Shown here: positions 10,690-21,365 of the stretch, in pieces | Position numbering within the stretch: position 1 is the first letter of the stretch | Layout of the letters: each line of letters begins with the position of its first letter | Origin: Asparagopsis taxiformis | Taxonomy: Eukaryota > Rhodophyta > Florideophyceae > Bonnemaisoniales > Bonnemaisoniaceae | Direction: 5' to 3' | Assembly: GCA_030407315.1 (NCBI GenBank) | Contig: JALQPE010002107.1 | Coordinates: 1 to 64,000 of the forward strand | Length of the DNA: 64,000 bases | Position numbers and translations under genes: made by a program | Notes under the pieces: generated by a model | What the model was told of the DNA's origin: nothing | The model's database searches: none | The model's input: the letters and a program-made list of their open reading frames with translations, nothing else

Positions 10690-12183
10690 GGGAGTGGTGG
10701 ATGAGATGGAGCGTCACGCTGTCGTGGGCATCTTTTTGGGGTAGAGGGAGGCAGTTCTAGCGCTATGAGGATGGGGCATGGACGGTATCTACTTGGAAAT
10801 GGACAGAATAGTACGGCTAGGAATTTTTATTTCGTAGTGACTATGAGCTAGCGAGAGGTATACGCGGTAGGATAGGTAGCAATCTAAGAGGGTGCGATAT
10901 GGGAAGCTTCACTCTGGATTTGTTTATTTGCGCAGGCTACATTGAGAATAAACAATCCCTATGTTAAAAATGCTACTACAACTCTACAACTAACACTATT
11001 CCGACGAGTAAAACTAAAACTACTAGAAAAGTCTAGAAATCTATCAACTGATTGAGCTGCATGAATAAGCTAGGAAATGAAGAGAAGAAGAAAAAATGAT
11101 GTAGAGAAAGGAAACAAGTTAGTGACGTTGAATTGGAGAGGGAAATTGATGGTGATTAGGAGACTAACGTACCTTAACAAATACCATTGCATCCCAAATT
11201 GAGATATGTACTCACAGGCAGAAAAGAAAAGTAGTGGAGGAGTGGTAAGAGAGAAAGAGAAATGAAAGTAGAAGTGGAACACTCACCGACTGGAAACCTG
11301 AGAAAGAGAAAACAATAGAAAACTGGGTTAGTGGCGTGAGTTGTGGAAACGTACCATCATGGTTCATATCCGTCGGAGACAAAGCAACAACTTTGGCCTT
11401 GGAAGCAGTATTGATGATCTACAACTTACGCTTTGGAAGCAGTTTAGATGATCTATACTGCTTCCACGGCCAGGGTTGTTGCTTTGTTTCCGACGGATAT
11501 GAAGATGGAAACAGGGATTTCCAGAATCTGTTGTTTAAGTAGCACTCTGCGGGCGGAAATGACGTGTAGGAGAACGATAGAGGGATAATTTTGAAACAGA
11601 GCGGTGGGATGGGAGGCCCAGAAAAACGATACCTAGGGTGCGAATTACGCTTTGAAGCACATGACCTGGCAGAACAGGCGCAAAATTATTGTATCTTCTA
11701 CCGCCTTCTCTAGTCTATAATGACGTCATCACTACAGAAATATAGGAAAAACACTAGCATATGGGGCCTACAGAAAAGGGTGAGGCGAGGAGTAGGAAAA
11801 ATGGCGCACTTTCCTGGACGAGGAGTCCGCGCTTCCAGTGATGATGTGGACGGTATATATCGATGACGTCATTGCATGCTCTGAGCACACTTGGCAGGCA
11901 GTCAAAGCGGGCCACGTGGATGTGGGCGGCTAGGAAACAGCAGTGTGGGAGAAATTTTATAATTTTCATGTTGCAAGCGAGCAGTGAATCTGCATTGCAA
12001 TATATAAATTTATGCTAATTTAAGATATCACACCGAGTACGATTCAACGAGAGATTGTGCTTCCAACTTGTAAATAGGGCCGAAAATTGTAGAGTATACG
12101 AGTAGGAAGTACGTGTATGAGAAAATCAGATTCAGTATTAGTGCCTAGAGCATCACTGCGAAATAAACGGCCGTTTTCCGGAA
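10690..12183 (+). repeat. Subterminal unique stretch, left copy of a long inverted pair
   Basis: This stretch matches the reverse complement of about 49007-50395 along its length: for example the GGGTGCGATATGGGAAGCTTC stretch near 10890, ATTTGCGCAGGCT near 10927, and GATATCACACCGAGTACGA near 12026. It lies between the palindrome array and the transposase frame here, and between the array and a ParB-like remnant in the other copy. I regard it as the 5' subterminal and leader region of one transposon family. No protein gene is supported apart from the small frame at 12184. Confidence 0.65.
11363..11503 (+). repeat. Long imperfect hairpin (49-bp arms)
   Basis: The arms 11363-11411 and 11455-11503 are reverse complements at 45 of 49 positions, with a 43-nt loop. 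The left arm begins TTCATATCCGTCGGAGAC and ends GGAAGCAGTAT. The mirror copy of this region at about 49660-49735 has only one arm, so the hairpin arose in this copy. A transcript across it would form a miRNA-precursor-like stem, but no evidence of transcription can be read from sequence. Confidence 0.75.
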
Positions 12184-12360
12184 ATGGATACATCTTGGTT
12201 GGGTTTGTGGTTAGGGAATGCGATACAAGATAGCAAAACGATGTTGAGTCCGGATGAAATAGCAATCAATGTGTATAAAGAAATGAGCATAGGACAAAGA
12301 ATTGTGGTGAACCAGTTCATTGGATCGAATGAAACCCTGGAAAGGTTTCGTAACGGTTAA
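12184..12360 (+). CDS. Small conserved frame, 58 residues, in transposon leader
   Basis: The frame begins MDTSWLGLWLGNAI and ends NETLERFRNG. A counterpart of 61 residues lies in the inverted copy at 48821-49006, with about 15 substitutions, all apparently amino-acid changing, and a 9-nt in-frame insertion, yet no stop or frameshift. In the other copy it overlaps the start of the ParB-like frame by 32 nt in a different phase, the arrangement of an upstream open reading frame. The same internal ATG (reading MKPWKGFVTV) is present here but stops soon after. It could be a small protein, a regulatory upstream frame or chance; the lack of silent changes argues against purifying selection. Confidence 0.35.
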   Translation: MDTSWLGLWLGNAIQDSKTMLSPDEIAINVYKEMSIGQRIVVNQFIGSNETLERFRNG

Positions 12361-12459
12361 AAGTAATACTGTATTGAGATAGTAGTCATGTCGTAGAAGT
12401 TTAGAGTTGTATTCTATGCAACAAAACTGAGCGAAGAAGAAAAGAACAAAAACATCAAG

Positions 12460-15400
12460 ATGGCTCCGAGACGGACTCCTATTCGAAAGAAAACCACAAG
12501 TCGTAGGGCAAAGGCGAGATTCGATTCACTCAATGTGGCCAGTCCCAGTAAACAGCTTCCTGGGAAACTGCAGGGAGAAATCCGCAGCAGTGATGCAGCC
12601 TGCATGAACAAAGAAATCCCGAGAGGTAATGAGCTACGACGTGAGTGTACCACAGATGACCTATTGGAGTCCCCAATCCCTATGGGTGACACAATAGAAG
12701 GTTGTATTGATGTGTACAGCAACAACGATGAAGCTGGAAGTGACATCTACGTAGCATCGAGCACGCTAATGGAATCGGAAGAAGCAACCGGACGAGGTTC
12801 TGATTCCATTTCAACTGGAGGCCCGATAGACCGAAATGCTGGGGATGAAGCATGTGGTGATTTCAAGGCATTACTACAATGGCCTGCGATGTATGGGGCT
12901 CTTCAGCTGAGTGGAACTCAAAGAATGACAAGAGCCCACTATGAAGGTACCCTGTTCGGAATGAATTTCCGCAGAGATCCAAGTGAGCACGTCCCGTCGG
13001 ACTCTGTGATGCGACAGAAGATACTACCATTCTTGAGGAAACACTGCTATGCAAAGAGCTGTGACATCGAGTTTCCGATAGACCTTCGAAAGAGCGGAGC
13101 AAGAGCTGCACAGCATCGAGGTGCAGTAGGAACCCGTGGAACAACAGATGACAGAGACAATTGTGGAGGAATGGCGAAAGTTCGTATTGTACTCCCAAGC
13201 ACATGGGCTCTGAAAGATGTCCAGACTCGACCAATCTTTAAAGCATTCCGCAGTGATGCGAACAATCGAAGCTCGGAAGGAGAAAAATCAACCGCAGAGT
13301 GCAGCATTGAAGATTCGTTCATTGCAAAGTGCAGGAGGGGTGTTTTGAGCGACCCATTCGTTCGCACAGCAGTTGTTCCCATTGACAGCGATGGGAAAAA
13401 GGGTTTGAAGCACATTTATGTACCTGATGGAACAGCAATTCGAATCCGATGTCATCCAGGAGCTCGTCAGGTTGCCGTCATCGAAAGAGCAAAAGGGTTC
13501 AGGAAGAATGACAGAGATGGTGGGAAACCGAAGAGGAGAAGAGTGGCGGTTACGTCGTTGTGGGAACTTCATGCTAGGACCATAGTTACCTATGAGGCTC
13601 GACACGACGGTGAGCATGATGTGCATGTCGAAAAATATCTGCAGCCGCGAATGTCACATCTATTGGAATGGGAGAGGCAGCATGCTCTGCGAGCGATATC
13701 GCAATGTGTAATCGGAGCAGGAGCCAAGGGAAAAGGAACACGAGCTGGGGACGTGATAACCGTTCTATTACCAATTGGAATGGAAGAGGGTGATATTGTT
13801 CCACACGTCGTATTGGTGAACAGGTATTTGAAAGAGCAGGTCGGAGAAGCATCCACCATGTTACTTTGCTTTTCACCGGGCGCGAGCTTTGCTGAAGCCA
13901 GAAACCCGCCCGATAGACTAGGAAGCCCCAACTATGAAGAAATTCGTGTTTCAGGGGTGTTCTCGGATGGTTTCGGAGACCACAGGTCGCAATGGCACCC
14001 AGCGTCTCCGCGAGAAGATGCACCATGTTGGGGAAAGCTGGAGGATGGTCGAAACTACTTTGTTTACCGATTTCTCCTTTACACGGATGACTTTGAACCA
14101 TTCACAAGCAGGAAGGGAAGTTTTGGTGGATGCTATATGTTACCTCTCAATCTACCGCCTCGGAAAAGGGGAAGCTACCAAGCGGTTCGAGTGATTGGTT
14201 TGCCACCTCCGGGAGTGTCCACAAATTGTGTATTGCGATATATCGTTCAAGATATAGTGCGAGGAAGCACAGAGGGTTTCCCAACGAAAAATGCAGAGGG
14301 AGAAGATGTTGTGGTATTTCTAGACCCAGTGGGGAGCATTGGAGACTATCCTGCAGTTTCACATACCCTGGATGTTCTTGGACACACATCAAACTCTCCG
14401 TGCCACATCTGCAGTTTCCGCAAATATGACCTGAGCAGTACTGGTGGCACGAAGAATGCATACACTTCGGTAGTGAACGGGCAAACATCGACGCATGCCA
14501 GGAGCAAGTATCGGAATGCATCGACACGTAAGGATGCCACAGAAACCCAGCTTCGCACTCTCGGACTGGCTGCAGAAGAAGGGGAAGATTTACCATTTCA
14601 TGTCCTGAGCACTTCCTTGGAAGCAGTGCAGGAAGAAGTACCGAAGACGGAAAACGGAGTTTCAGTTGTCCCAGCAATTTTTGACCCGTACCGTTCCGCA
14701 GTGATAGCACCTGACCATCTATTGTCTGGACTGGCACAAGATGTACTGAACGCTTGTATTTCAGCTGCCAGCCCACGAATTCGAGAGGTAGCTGAATTGC
14801 AAATTCTGGGCGCTCTGAAGAAGTTCAGGATGGGAAGGCAGAACCGTTTATTTGGAACCAACAATCTGCTTTCCATGAACATGAGTGACATATTCAGTGT
14901 GCTGCTGATAGCACCTATGGCATTCGAAAACGCAGCTCGAATGATGGATGGGAAAGGGGAAGGTCATCGTGAAAAATTTGATGGGGCCGTCAAACTAGTA
15001 GTGATGTTTCAGAAGCTGGTTTCGTGTATTAGTTTCATGCCCGTATGGTGGAAAGACGGTCCACATGAAGTAGAGACGGCTGACGGAGAAGGTGGCAGGA
15101 ATGAATACATTCTGGGAAGAACCGTAGACTACGTGGAGACGTTGAATGAGTATTGTCGGAAAGTGAAGGGAGCAGGAGCACATTTGGACAAGCCTAATGT
15201 TCATCGTCTTGTCGAGTTTTGTGTTCATACGCTTCCTGCCTACGGCTCTGTGAAGCACGTGCAGGAGCTTATATTCGAACGGATGCATCAGCCGCTGAAG
15301 AAAGGTGTGAGAATGTCCAATCACCAAAGCGAACAGCTTTCAGCGCTGTAATTAGTTCTTGCGGATGACTGGCAGACGAGAGTGGCCATTGTTTTGCGCG

Positions 15401-16262
15401 AAATCGGCATGGAGCCACAACATTGGTCCTCGTCCGAATGCTCTCAAATGGTCAACGTTCTTTCACAGGAGCTAGGGAGAGGAATAGATGTGGAAGACGA
15501 GGTAGTGAAAAACTGCTTCCAGGAACCGGTTCTCCAGCTTCTCTCCCAGCGTCGTGGAAAGATATTGTCGGCGGATGGTGAAATTGTGACGTGGAGAGGG
15601 CATGGAGGTATATCTATTGACGAGGTCAAGGAGTACATGAATGGAAAATGTGATATGGCAGAGGGTGCTGTAGGTGTTTTCAAACGGTTCTTTACCGAAA
15701 GGTACGGAAGCGGAACAAGCGGGTGTGGAAAGTATGCCGAATGGGTGAGAAGAGTTTCTAGAAGCACTACGACAGAGTGGGGAAGGAAAACAGTGCAGAG
15801 GTCTGGCTCTCTAGAATCAGGAGCTATCATCCATGCTGTTTGCCCTGAACAGAGGACATGTGAGGATGGTGCAACTTCACAAGCGATTCTGTACCCGGCG
15901 TCTCGTCTCACATCAGAGATAATGCGGGGAAGAATTAATTATGAACCGCGGTTTTTTATTGTTCTAGCGTTCTTTATCCTGAGGAACGAGAGTGCGAGAG
16001 ATGAGCAAGGTACAGCTTATGGAATTTGCCTGGGTTGCAAAAAACTGATGAAGGAGTGTTCAAGGTCGAAGAGAGGCGACGAACAGTAATTGTGGAGATG
16101 AGTGAGGGAGTCACTGAGGTGTTTGGTATGCACTATTGCAATGGGAGTGTATGCGAATATGATGAGAACATGAGGGAGGTAAGGCACGGACCCGGACTGC
16201 TGGACGGTGGAGAGATATATGCACTATGTAGGCGAGACGGATTTCCACCGAGGGCTGCATGA
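12460..16262 (+). pseudogene. CACTA/Plavaka-like DDE transposase, broken
   Basis: The first frame (12460-15351, 963 residues) has a basic N-terminus and a central block typical of Tnp2/Plavaka-type transposases: LLYTDDFEPF near residues 539-548, NLPP and a PPPG turn, GDYPAVSH near 628-635, GH, a CHIC pair near 648-651, and a C-terminal H..EF...LPAYGSV....ELIFERMHQPLKK block near residue 940. Candidate catalytic acids are D542/D543, D629 and E940; their pairing is my inference. A TAA at 15349-15351 interrupts the frame, which continues in the same phase (DDWQTRVAIVLREIG) to 16089. A frameshift around 16030-16080 then moves the reading to the phase ending at 16262. One stop plus one shift make this copy non-functional unless read through. 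The palindrome array at 16383 follows at once. Confidence 0.65.
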
Positions 16263-16382
16263 TTTTTAGGGAAGAATAAAATGAATAACCAGATGCATCA
16301 CATATGAATAGTACACTCTAGGGCGTTGGTGGATTGGTGCGAAGTAGTGGGGAGAGGATCTGAGAGGATGGAGGGAGGTATG

Positions 16383-16745
16383 CTTACAGCAAAGTCATCG
16401 TTACGATGACTTTGCTGTAAGAAAACGTTGCCATTACAGTGGCCAAGAATTTTTTACCGGGTAAAAAAGTCGTGGCAGCTGTAATGATTTGCTGTAAGGA
16501 ACCGTCTCCATTACAGTGGCCAAGAATTTTTTACCGGGTAAAAAAATCGTGGCAGCTGTAATGATTTGCTGTAAGGAACCGTTTCCTTGCAGTGGCCAAA
16601 GAATTTTTTACCGGGTAAAAAATCAGCAAGAAATTTTACCGGGTAAAAAAATTGTGGCCGCTGTAATGTTTTCTTTTCTTACAGCAAAGTCATCGTAAGG
16701 ATGACTTCGCTGTAAGAAAACGTTTCATTACAGCAAATTCATCGA
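16383..16745 (+). repeat. Two-palindrome array (family Z) behind the transposase
   Basis: It starts with a perfect 39-nt palindrome at 16383-16421, formed by the arm CTTACAGCAAAGTCATCG, a TTA centre and the complementary arm. TTTTTTACCGGGTAAAAAA (19 nt, perfect around one base) then recurs, separated by CAGTGGCCAAGAA and GCAGCTGTAATG linkers, and a second copy of the long palindrome closes the array. The same family fills 43.0-47.3 kb. Confidence 0.85.
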
Positions 16746-17474
16746 TAGTTAAGGTTAAGTAACCAACTTTAGGATGTCCAGAGGACCTGCTCGTTGTAAG
16801 GAATATTGATCAACTGACGAAGAGGAAGCATTTTGAATCGACTAGGGTAGGAAGGCAATGAGATTTGGTATGGAAGAAAACTGAATCGCAGTAGTGAATA
16901 GGTAGTTGAACAGAATTCATATTGATGTTCATTGGTGTATGGTCCATTGGAGCACATTGGAAACCATTTATATGATCACCGTTTAAATAGTCTATGAATC
17001 CTTTGCAGCCGAGTACGCCAATAGGAAGAAATTCAAGCAGTGGCCTGCACGGGAACCGTTTATTTGTGAGTAGCAAAAGTTAGTGTAGAGATGAATTTTT
17101 CAGACTTGTAGGAGAGGTGGATCGTGGTAAATGTATAAAACTCACGTAGAATCGATTGATAGGAATCAATGGTATGGAAGAAGAAGCGAGGTGGAGAGTG
17201 TGGATGAAATAGGTTGTTGGAATATGAATGATAATTGACGTGGTGAGGTAAACGGGTTCGATTGCATTATATGCGCTAGAGGTACATACTATTAGGTGTA
17301 GATTGATGGAAAGGGCTAAACGCTTTGTGGAGGTATCAGGATCAGGTAGAGTCAGAGGTGCTGAGCGGGTGCAGCGTAAGGTTCATCAGGACTGAAGGTA
17401 GGTAGGGAATGTCTTGTCCGGACAGTATATGAGAGGAAGCTGAGAGACGGGAAGCGCACTCGGAGGTACCACAA
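16746..17474. other. Upstream region of ParB-like gene; nothing else recognised
   Basis: AT-rich sequence with no frame longer than about 90 residues and no recognisable motif. It should hold the promoter of the following gene if that gene is expressed; I see no clear TATA element or initiator. Confidence 0.35.
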
Positions 17475-18980
17475 TTGTGGATTTCATCGTCTACACAACA
17501 TTTGAACAGAGAACCGATTGAACGAACTGAGATTGCAGGGATTACAATGGGAGACAATAGTATCATGAATACTACAGCGGAGAAGAGCAATTCTCCTTCT
17601 GCTGAAGAGAAAAGCATCACTATTGCTCAGTACAGCTCTTCTAAAGTGCAAGTTGATCCTCGCAAAGTGAAGTTTCCGACAGTGACCTCCCGTTTGGTGC
17701 GACCGGGTCGTGTAAACGAACTGGCCAGCATTTTCATGGATAGAGGTTTCTCTACCACTGGAACTATGATTACAGTCTGCAAAATGGAAGATAACGAAGG
17801 AGACGAGTTTTACTGCATCGATGGCTCTCATCGCATAGTTGCTCTGCAACTATGCCAGGAGAAGTACTCAGGAAAGAACAGGGATTCCTTGGAATTGGTT
17901 TGGGTACAACAGTTGATTGCGCCGAACGGGCGTCTAATTTTCGATGCGCTGGAGGTTCTGAAACTGTCTCTCGAAGCCAATATACAAACTCACGATGTCG
18001 CTTCTGTGAGCATTGCCGACAATGTCTGTGCGGTCATAGAGTTTCTCAGGTTTTCCAGCCAGATGGATCTTCCTGTTGTCCGGCTTATTCCTATTCTGAA
18101 AGAAGTGAGCTATATTCTGCCGTCCGACAGGAACCGTTCGGAGAACTCGTATAGGCAGTACATCAACATTGCGAAGGGGTTCAATCGCACAGACAGCGTT
18201 GCTTTCGTGTACTGGAGCTCTATCCCTAGCGTTTACAATGCTTTGGATAGGAACAGAGAAATCGAGGATGCAAGAACCGAGGGAAGAGATCCGGACTTTT
18301 CTCGAATTGACTCTGCCGATATGTACGGGTGCGTGCTCGATCTTGTCAATAACGCAATATTCCGCAATGGCACGGACGGACGCGGGACGCGCGATAAGGA
18401 GTGGTTCCAGTGGTTTGTGCTCGAGATGACAGCGTCGTGGACAAGGATGAGGAGGAAGAGAGGACTTGTCAGAAATATCGGAAGCGGAAGTCCGTTCACG
18501 ATGCGCACTTGGCTACTGGCTCTGTTGGCCATCTATGATATGGCAGAGGTCGTCCGCAAGTGGTTGAACTCTGCAACGATGGAGGAATTCGTGCGAACGG
18601 ATTTGGTAGCAGAAAACGCGAAGGAGGTCGGGGATAATGATCATCGCATTGGAGAACGCATTGTATTCGTCCTTGCCGACTTTCATGACGACGTGGTAGA
18701 CAGAAGCAGTCTGAGAACCAAGAACGGGATGTTTACAAACAGTTTTTACGACAAACTGGAATATGCTACCGGGACAAAGGCAATGCAGGAGACGAAAGCG
18801 GAGGAGGAGAGGGAACGGAATCGCATGACGCCCGGAGAAATAGAAAAAGCACTTGTTGCTGGCGCCAAATCAGAAGAGGAAGAAGCACCTACTGCCGCAG
18901 AACAGGGAAATAATTCTACAGAGAAGGAAACGGTGGAAACTCCTGGTCACTACGGTGTTGGGAATGGAAAAAGACAGTAA
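17475..18980 (+). CDS. ParB-like domain protein of the transposon (501 residues)
   Basis: Residues about 65-130 have the ParB/Srx N-terminal fold signature: RPGRVNELASIFMDRGF, then YCIDGSHRIVALQLC, where IDGSHR (115-120) matches the catalytic/binding box of ParB-type domains. A helical region without recognised motifs fills residues 130-430, and an E/A-rich charged tail follows. The relative at 47435-48852 aligns only from about residue 26, so the ATG at 17547 (MGDNSIMN) may be the true start. The last 11 residues (GHYGVGNGKRQ) are read from the palindrome array that begins with CACTACGGTGTTG at 18948, whereas the relative continues into a longer glutamate-rich tail; this copy is therefore C-terminally truncated. 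ParB-type domains bind or cut DNA and, in bacteria and phages, partner with palindromes or DNA-modification enzymes; the role here is unknown. Confidence 0.6.
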   Translation: MWISSSTQHLNREPIERTEIAGITMGDNSIMNTTAEKSNSPSAEEKSITIAQYSSSKVQVDPRKVKFPTVTSRLVRPGRVNELASIFMDRGFSTTGTMITVCKMEDNEGDEFYCIDGSHRIVALQLCQEKYSGKNRDSLELVWVQQLIAPNGRLIFDALEVLKLSLEANIQTHDVASVSIADNVCAVIEFLRFSSQMDLPVVRLIPILKEVSYILPSDRNRSENSYRQYINIAKGFNRTDSVAFVYWSSIPSVYNALDRNREIEDARTEGRDPDFSRIDSADMYGCVLDLVNNAIFRNGTDGRGTRDKEWFQWFVLEMTASWTRMRRKRGLVRNIGSGSPFTMRTWLLALLAIYDMAEVVRKWLNSATMEEFVRTDLVAENAKEVGDNDHRIGERIVFVLADFHDDVVDRSSLRTKNGMFTNSFYDKLEYATGTKAMQETKAEEERERNRMTPGEIEKALVAGAKSEEEEAPTAAEQGNNSTEKETVETPGHYGVGNGKRQ

Positions 18981-19326
18981 ATTTACTGTCTGAGACAGTA
19001 AAAATTACTGTCTGGCCAAGACAGTGCGCGGAGACAGTAAAATTTACTGTCTGGAAATTTCAGAATACTGCTGCAGCAATAAACTGGCACGAAATCTGGA
19101 CAGTACCAAAAACAGTAAAATTTACTGTCCAGAACAGTAAATTTTACTGTCCGGAAGTGTTGCCTCCAGACAGTATGTGCAGACAGTACATTTTACTGTC
19201 TGAGGCAATGCATTGTATTGTATTACTACACTGTCTGGGGAAATCTGTAAACAGTAGTGTAGATAGTAAATTGTATTGTCTGCGGGTAGTACCGTGCATT
19301 GGTTGACAACACTGTCTGTTGGAGTG
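18948..19326 (+). repeat. ACTGTC palindrome array (family D), second copy
   Basis: It opens with CACTACGGTGTTG (as at 10023-10035) and carries AGACAGTAAATTTACTGTCT (a perfect 20-bp palindrome near 18973) plus many GACAGTAAAATTTACTGTC variants. It ends near CAACACTGTCTGTTGGAGTG, which partly mirrors the CACTCCACTACGGTGTTG edge at 10018. It interrupts the end of the ParB-like gene. It could be the right end of a 10018-19326 element or a small element of its own; I find no convincing target-site duplication. Confidence 0.65.
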
Positions 19327-19855
19327 GACTTGAGAGGAAATATGGAGCATAGAGTTAGTGTGAAGGTAAATTTTGGAATGATGGATGGTATACGACTATA
19401 GTAATTGTGATGGAGCTTTACAAAGAGCTGGATGCAAGGAAGTTAGTACGAGGGAGGATAAGTTCTAGAAGAGAGCAGATAGGCCGCACTCGGATGGGAA
19501 CGATGATTTATGTCACACATAAACACACTAGGATAAACTTTCCAACATTTTGGATGAATCACAGCCACTGCACGCTGGTGGCGACAGCGACAGTTTGAGT
19601 CTTAGATAAATTTAGTTGAGTTTATGTATTAGTTCTGTCGATAGTAAAGATTTCAATGAGAATATAGGCAATAAATACCTTGCACAAGTACTACACTGTG
19701 CCGCTTCCTCTCTGTTCAATCCCACACAGAGGCGGCACGAACAGCCTATCAAACCTCCCTTTCCCTCCGTCACGCTCTTTCACTACCTCATCGCTCAAAT
19801 ATAGATTTCCGTTTGGACTGTAGTCGACCATCTGATTGTAGCGCGTGACCACGCT
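19327..19855. other. No gene recognised
   Basis: No convincing frame, repeat or RNA is visible here. The short plus-strand frames at 19407-19598 and 19616-19804 lack motifs. Confidence 0.4.
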
Positions 19856-20690
19856 TCACTCACCTACTCCGAACATAAGCCATATCAACTCTTGGCCTTG
19901 CTCAAATTTGATAAAGTTGATAAACCTGGTGCTAGTGACTGCGCTGGCGAAAAACCCGTTTGCCATAGCTACTGCAGTGCTAATCTCTGATGTATGGTCG
20001 GTTTTTCCGATCATTACCACTGGTGTGGAGCTGGTTTGATTTCCATACATGTCTTTTATCTCCGCATCGATCCGAATAGGGGATCCCCGTGCTGAAAACA
20101 TCGATGTCTTCAGCACGCCTTTACGAGATGGGATGTGTCGAATAATTTCGCTTGGTCCACGGGGCCACTATTGTACATCACAACCAATTGGATATGTTCA
20201 AAGTGCGACTTTTGGCCGAATCGGACTTGTCGCATTCCATGTAACAATTTCCATCCGTGAAGTAAGACAACGCGTCGTCTGTTACTTGACTCACAGCTCG
20301 AAACGACGCAATCGTTTCATGTTGTTCATGCAGCTGTTTCTCGGAAGCTTCATCCTCTTCCCGCTCGTATGTATCAGAGACACAGCTTTCACGGCATGCG
20401 CCCAATCTACATGATGTAAATTGTGTAGGTTCCTCCACCTCTCTGATAACCCCCATGCGAGCTGCTTGCAGTTTCTTCCATCACGGTGCGTTGTGTTCTT
20501 CCATCATTCTTGGACCAGGAGTGGTGGACTTGATTCGCTATTTTTGCTGACTCTACAGTTCTGACCTATCACACGGCTGTCCTCCTGTCGTGCATCACTC
20601 TCAGTCGCCAACTCTTTCACAGGTGTGATTTGGTACCAAAACACACTGCCCTTTTGCTTCATCATACCCATACCCCAATATACTACTTAA
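19856..20690 (-). pseudogene. Fragmented unknown gene
   Basis: Protein-like reading continues on the minus strand from about 20690 to 19856 but changes phase several times: a block near 20680-20520 (VFWYQITPVKELATESDA), a block 20456-20178 (TYEREEDEASEKQLHEQHE), a short block near 20170-20110 (GPVDQAKLFDTSHLVK) and a final block 20116-19856 (PVVMIGKTDHTSEISTAVA). Stops and phase changes separate them. They could be exons of one gene or a decayed gene; I recognise no family. Confidence 0.3.
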
Positions 20691-21075
20691 CACCAATATT
20701 CAGACTAGCGCTTTGATATGATGTTCCATTGAGAGACGTCATCAGTTGTTTTACCTGGAAATTTCCAGAGCCCCTGCAACATAGTTCGCTAGGATTCATA
20801 CTCGAGGAAAATCCACACTTCTCCTATCGGACAGCTGTCCAAACGCTGATTGACTTCTACGATGGCATCTGCTGTCATCTTGATAAACACCCTCTGCTTT
20901 TGTAACCACCAACTGGCTTCCCGGCTGGCGTCTCTGGCCGACTGCGTCCCACGCTTAAAATTTCCATATAAACATCTGGTTACTCTCCGACTTTGACGCT
21001 ACGACCCGTTCTCTCCTATCTAGAGGCCAGTTATGGTCAGATAACGACGAGAACGAACATCTGCCAGTTAGAATA

Positions 21076-21325
21076 TATAGACCGTTAGTACAATCGAAGC
21101 TGACACACAACTTATTCCCCAATCTGCCTGTACCACTCTCACCAGAGTGCAATGTGGTACTGCCTTTTATACTGCTAACATAATCTAATGTTTATATCCT
21201 ATCCTGTAATAATTACCATCGCAACATGTGATGTAATTATTACGCGTCACTCTCCTCTTAAACCTCTTGCATTCTTTCATTCTCTTCACCGTTATTATTT
21301 CGTGTTAGGATCTTCAATCTCCACA
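21076..21325 (-). repeat. 3' LTR of Gypsy element 1
   Basis: 250 bp. On the plus strand it starts TATAGACCGTTAG and ends CTTCAATCTCCACA, so on the coding strand it begins TGTGGAG. It matches 26065-26314 throughout. Confidence 0.9.
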
Positions 21326-21365
21326 CCGCCCCATGACTATCACCAGATGCTTCAGGTGTATGTAG

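Noticed and set aside
10251..10717. Repetitive minus frames reading VYRCCPGQHKVLSTGAAQ
   Set aside because: They are translations of the 35-bp palindrome array, as are the plus frames at 50266-50694.
11754..11969. 71-residue minus frame with a same-length counterpart at 49212-49427
   Set aside because: About nine of twelve nucleotide differences change amino acids and there is no motif; the matching length follows from the inverted repeat having no indels here.
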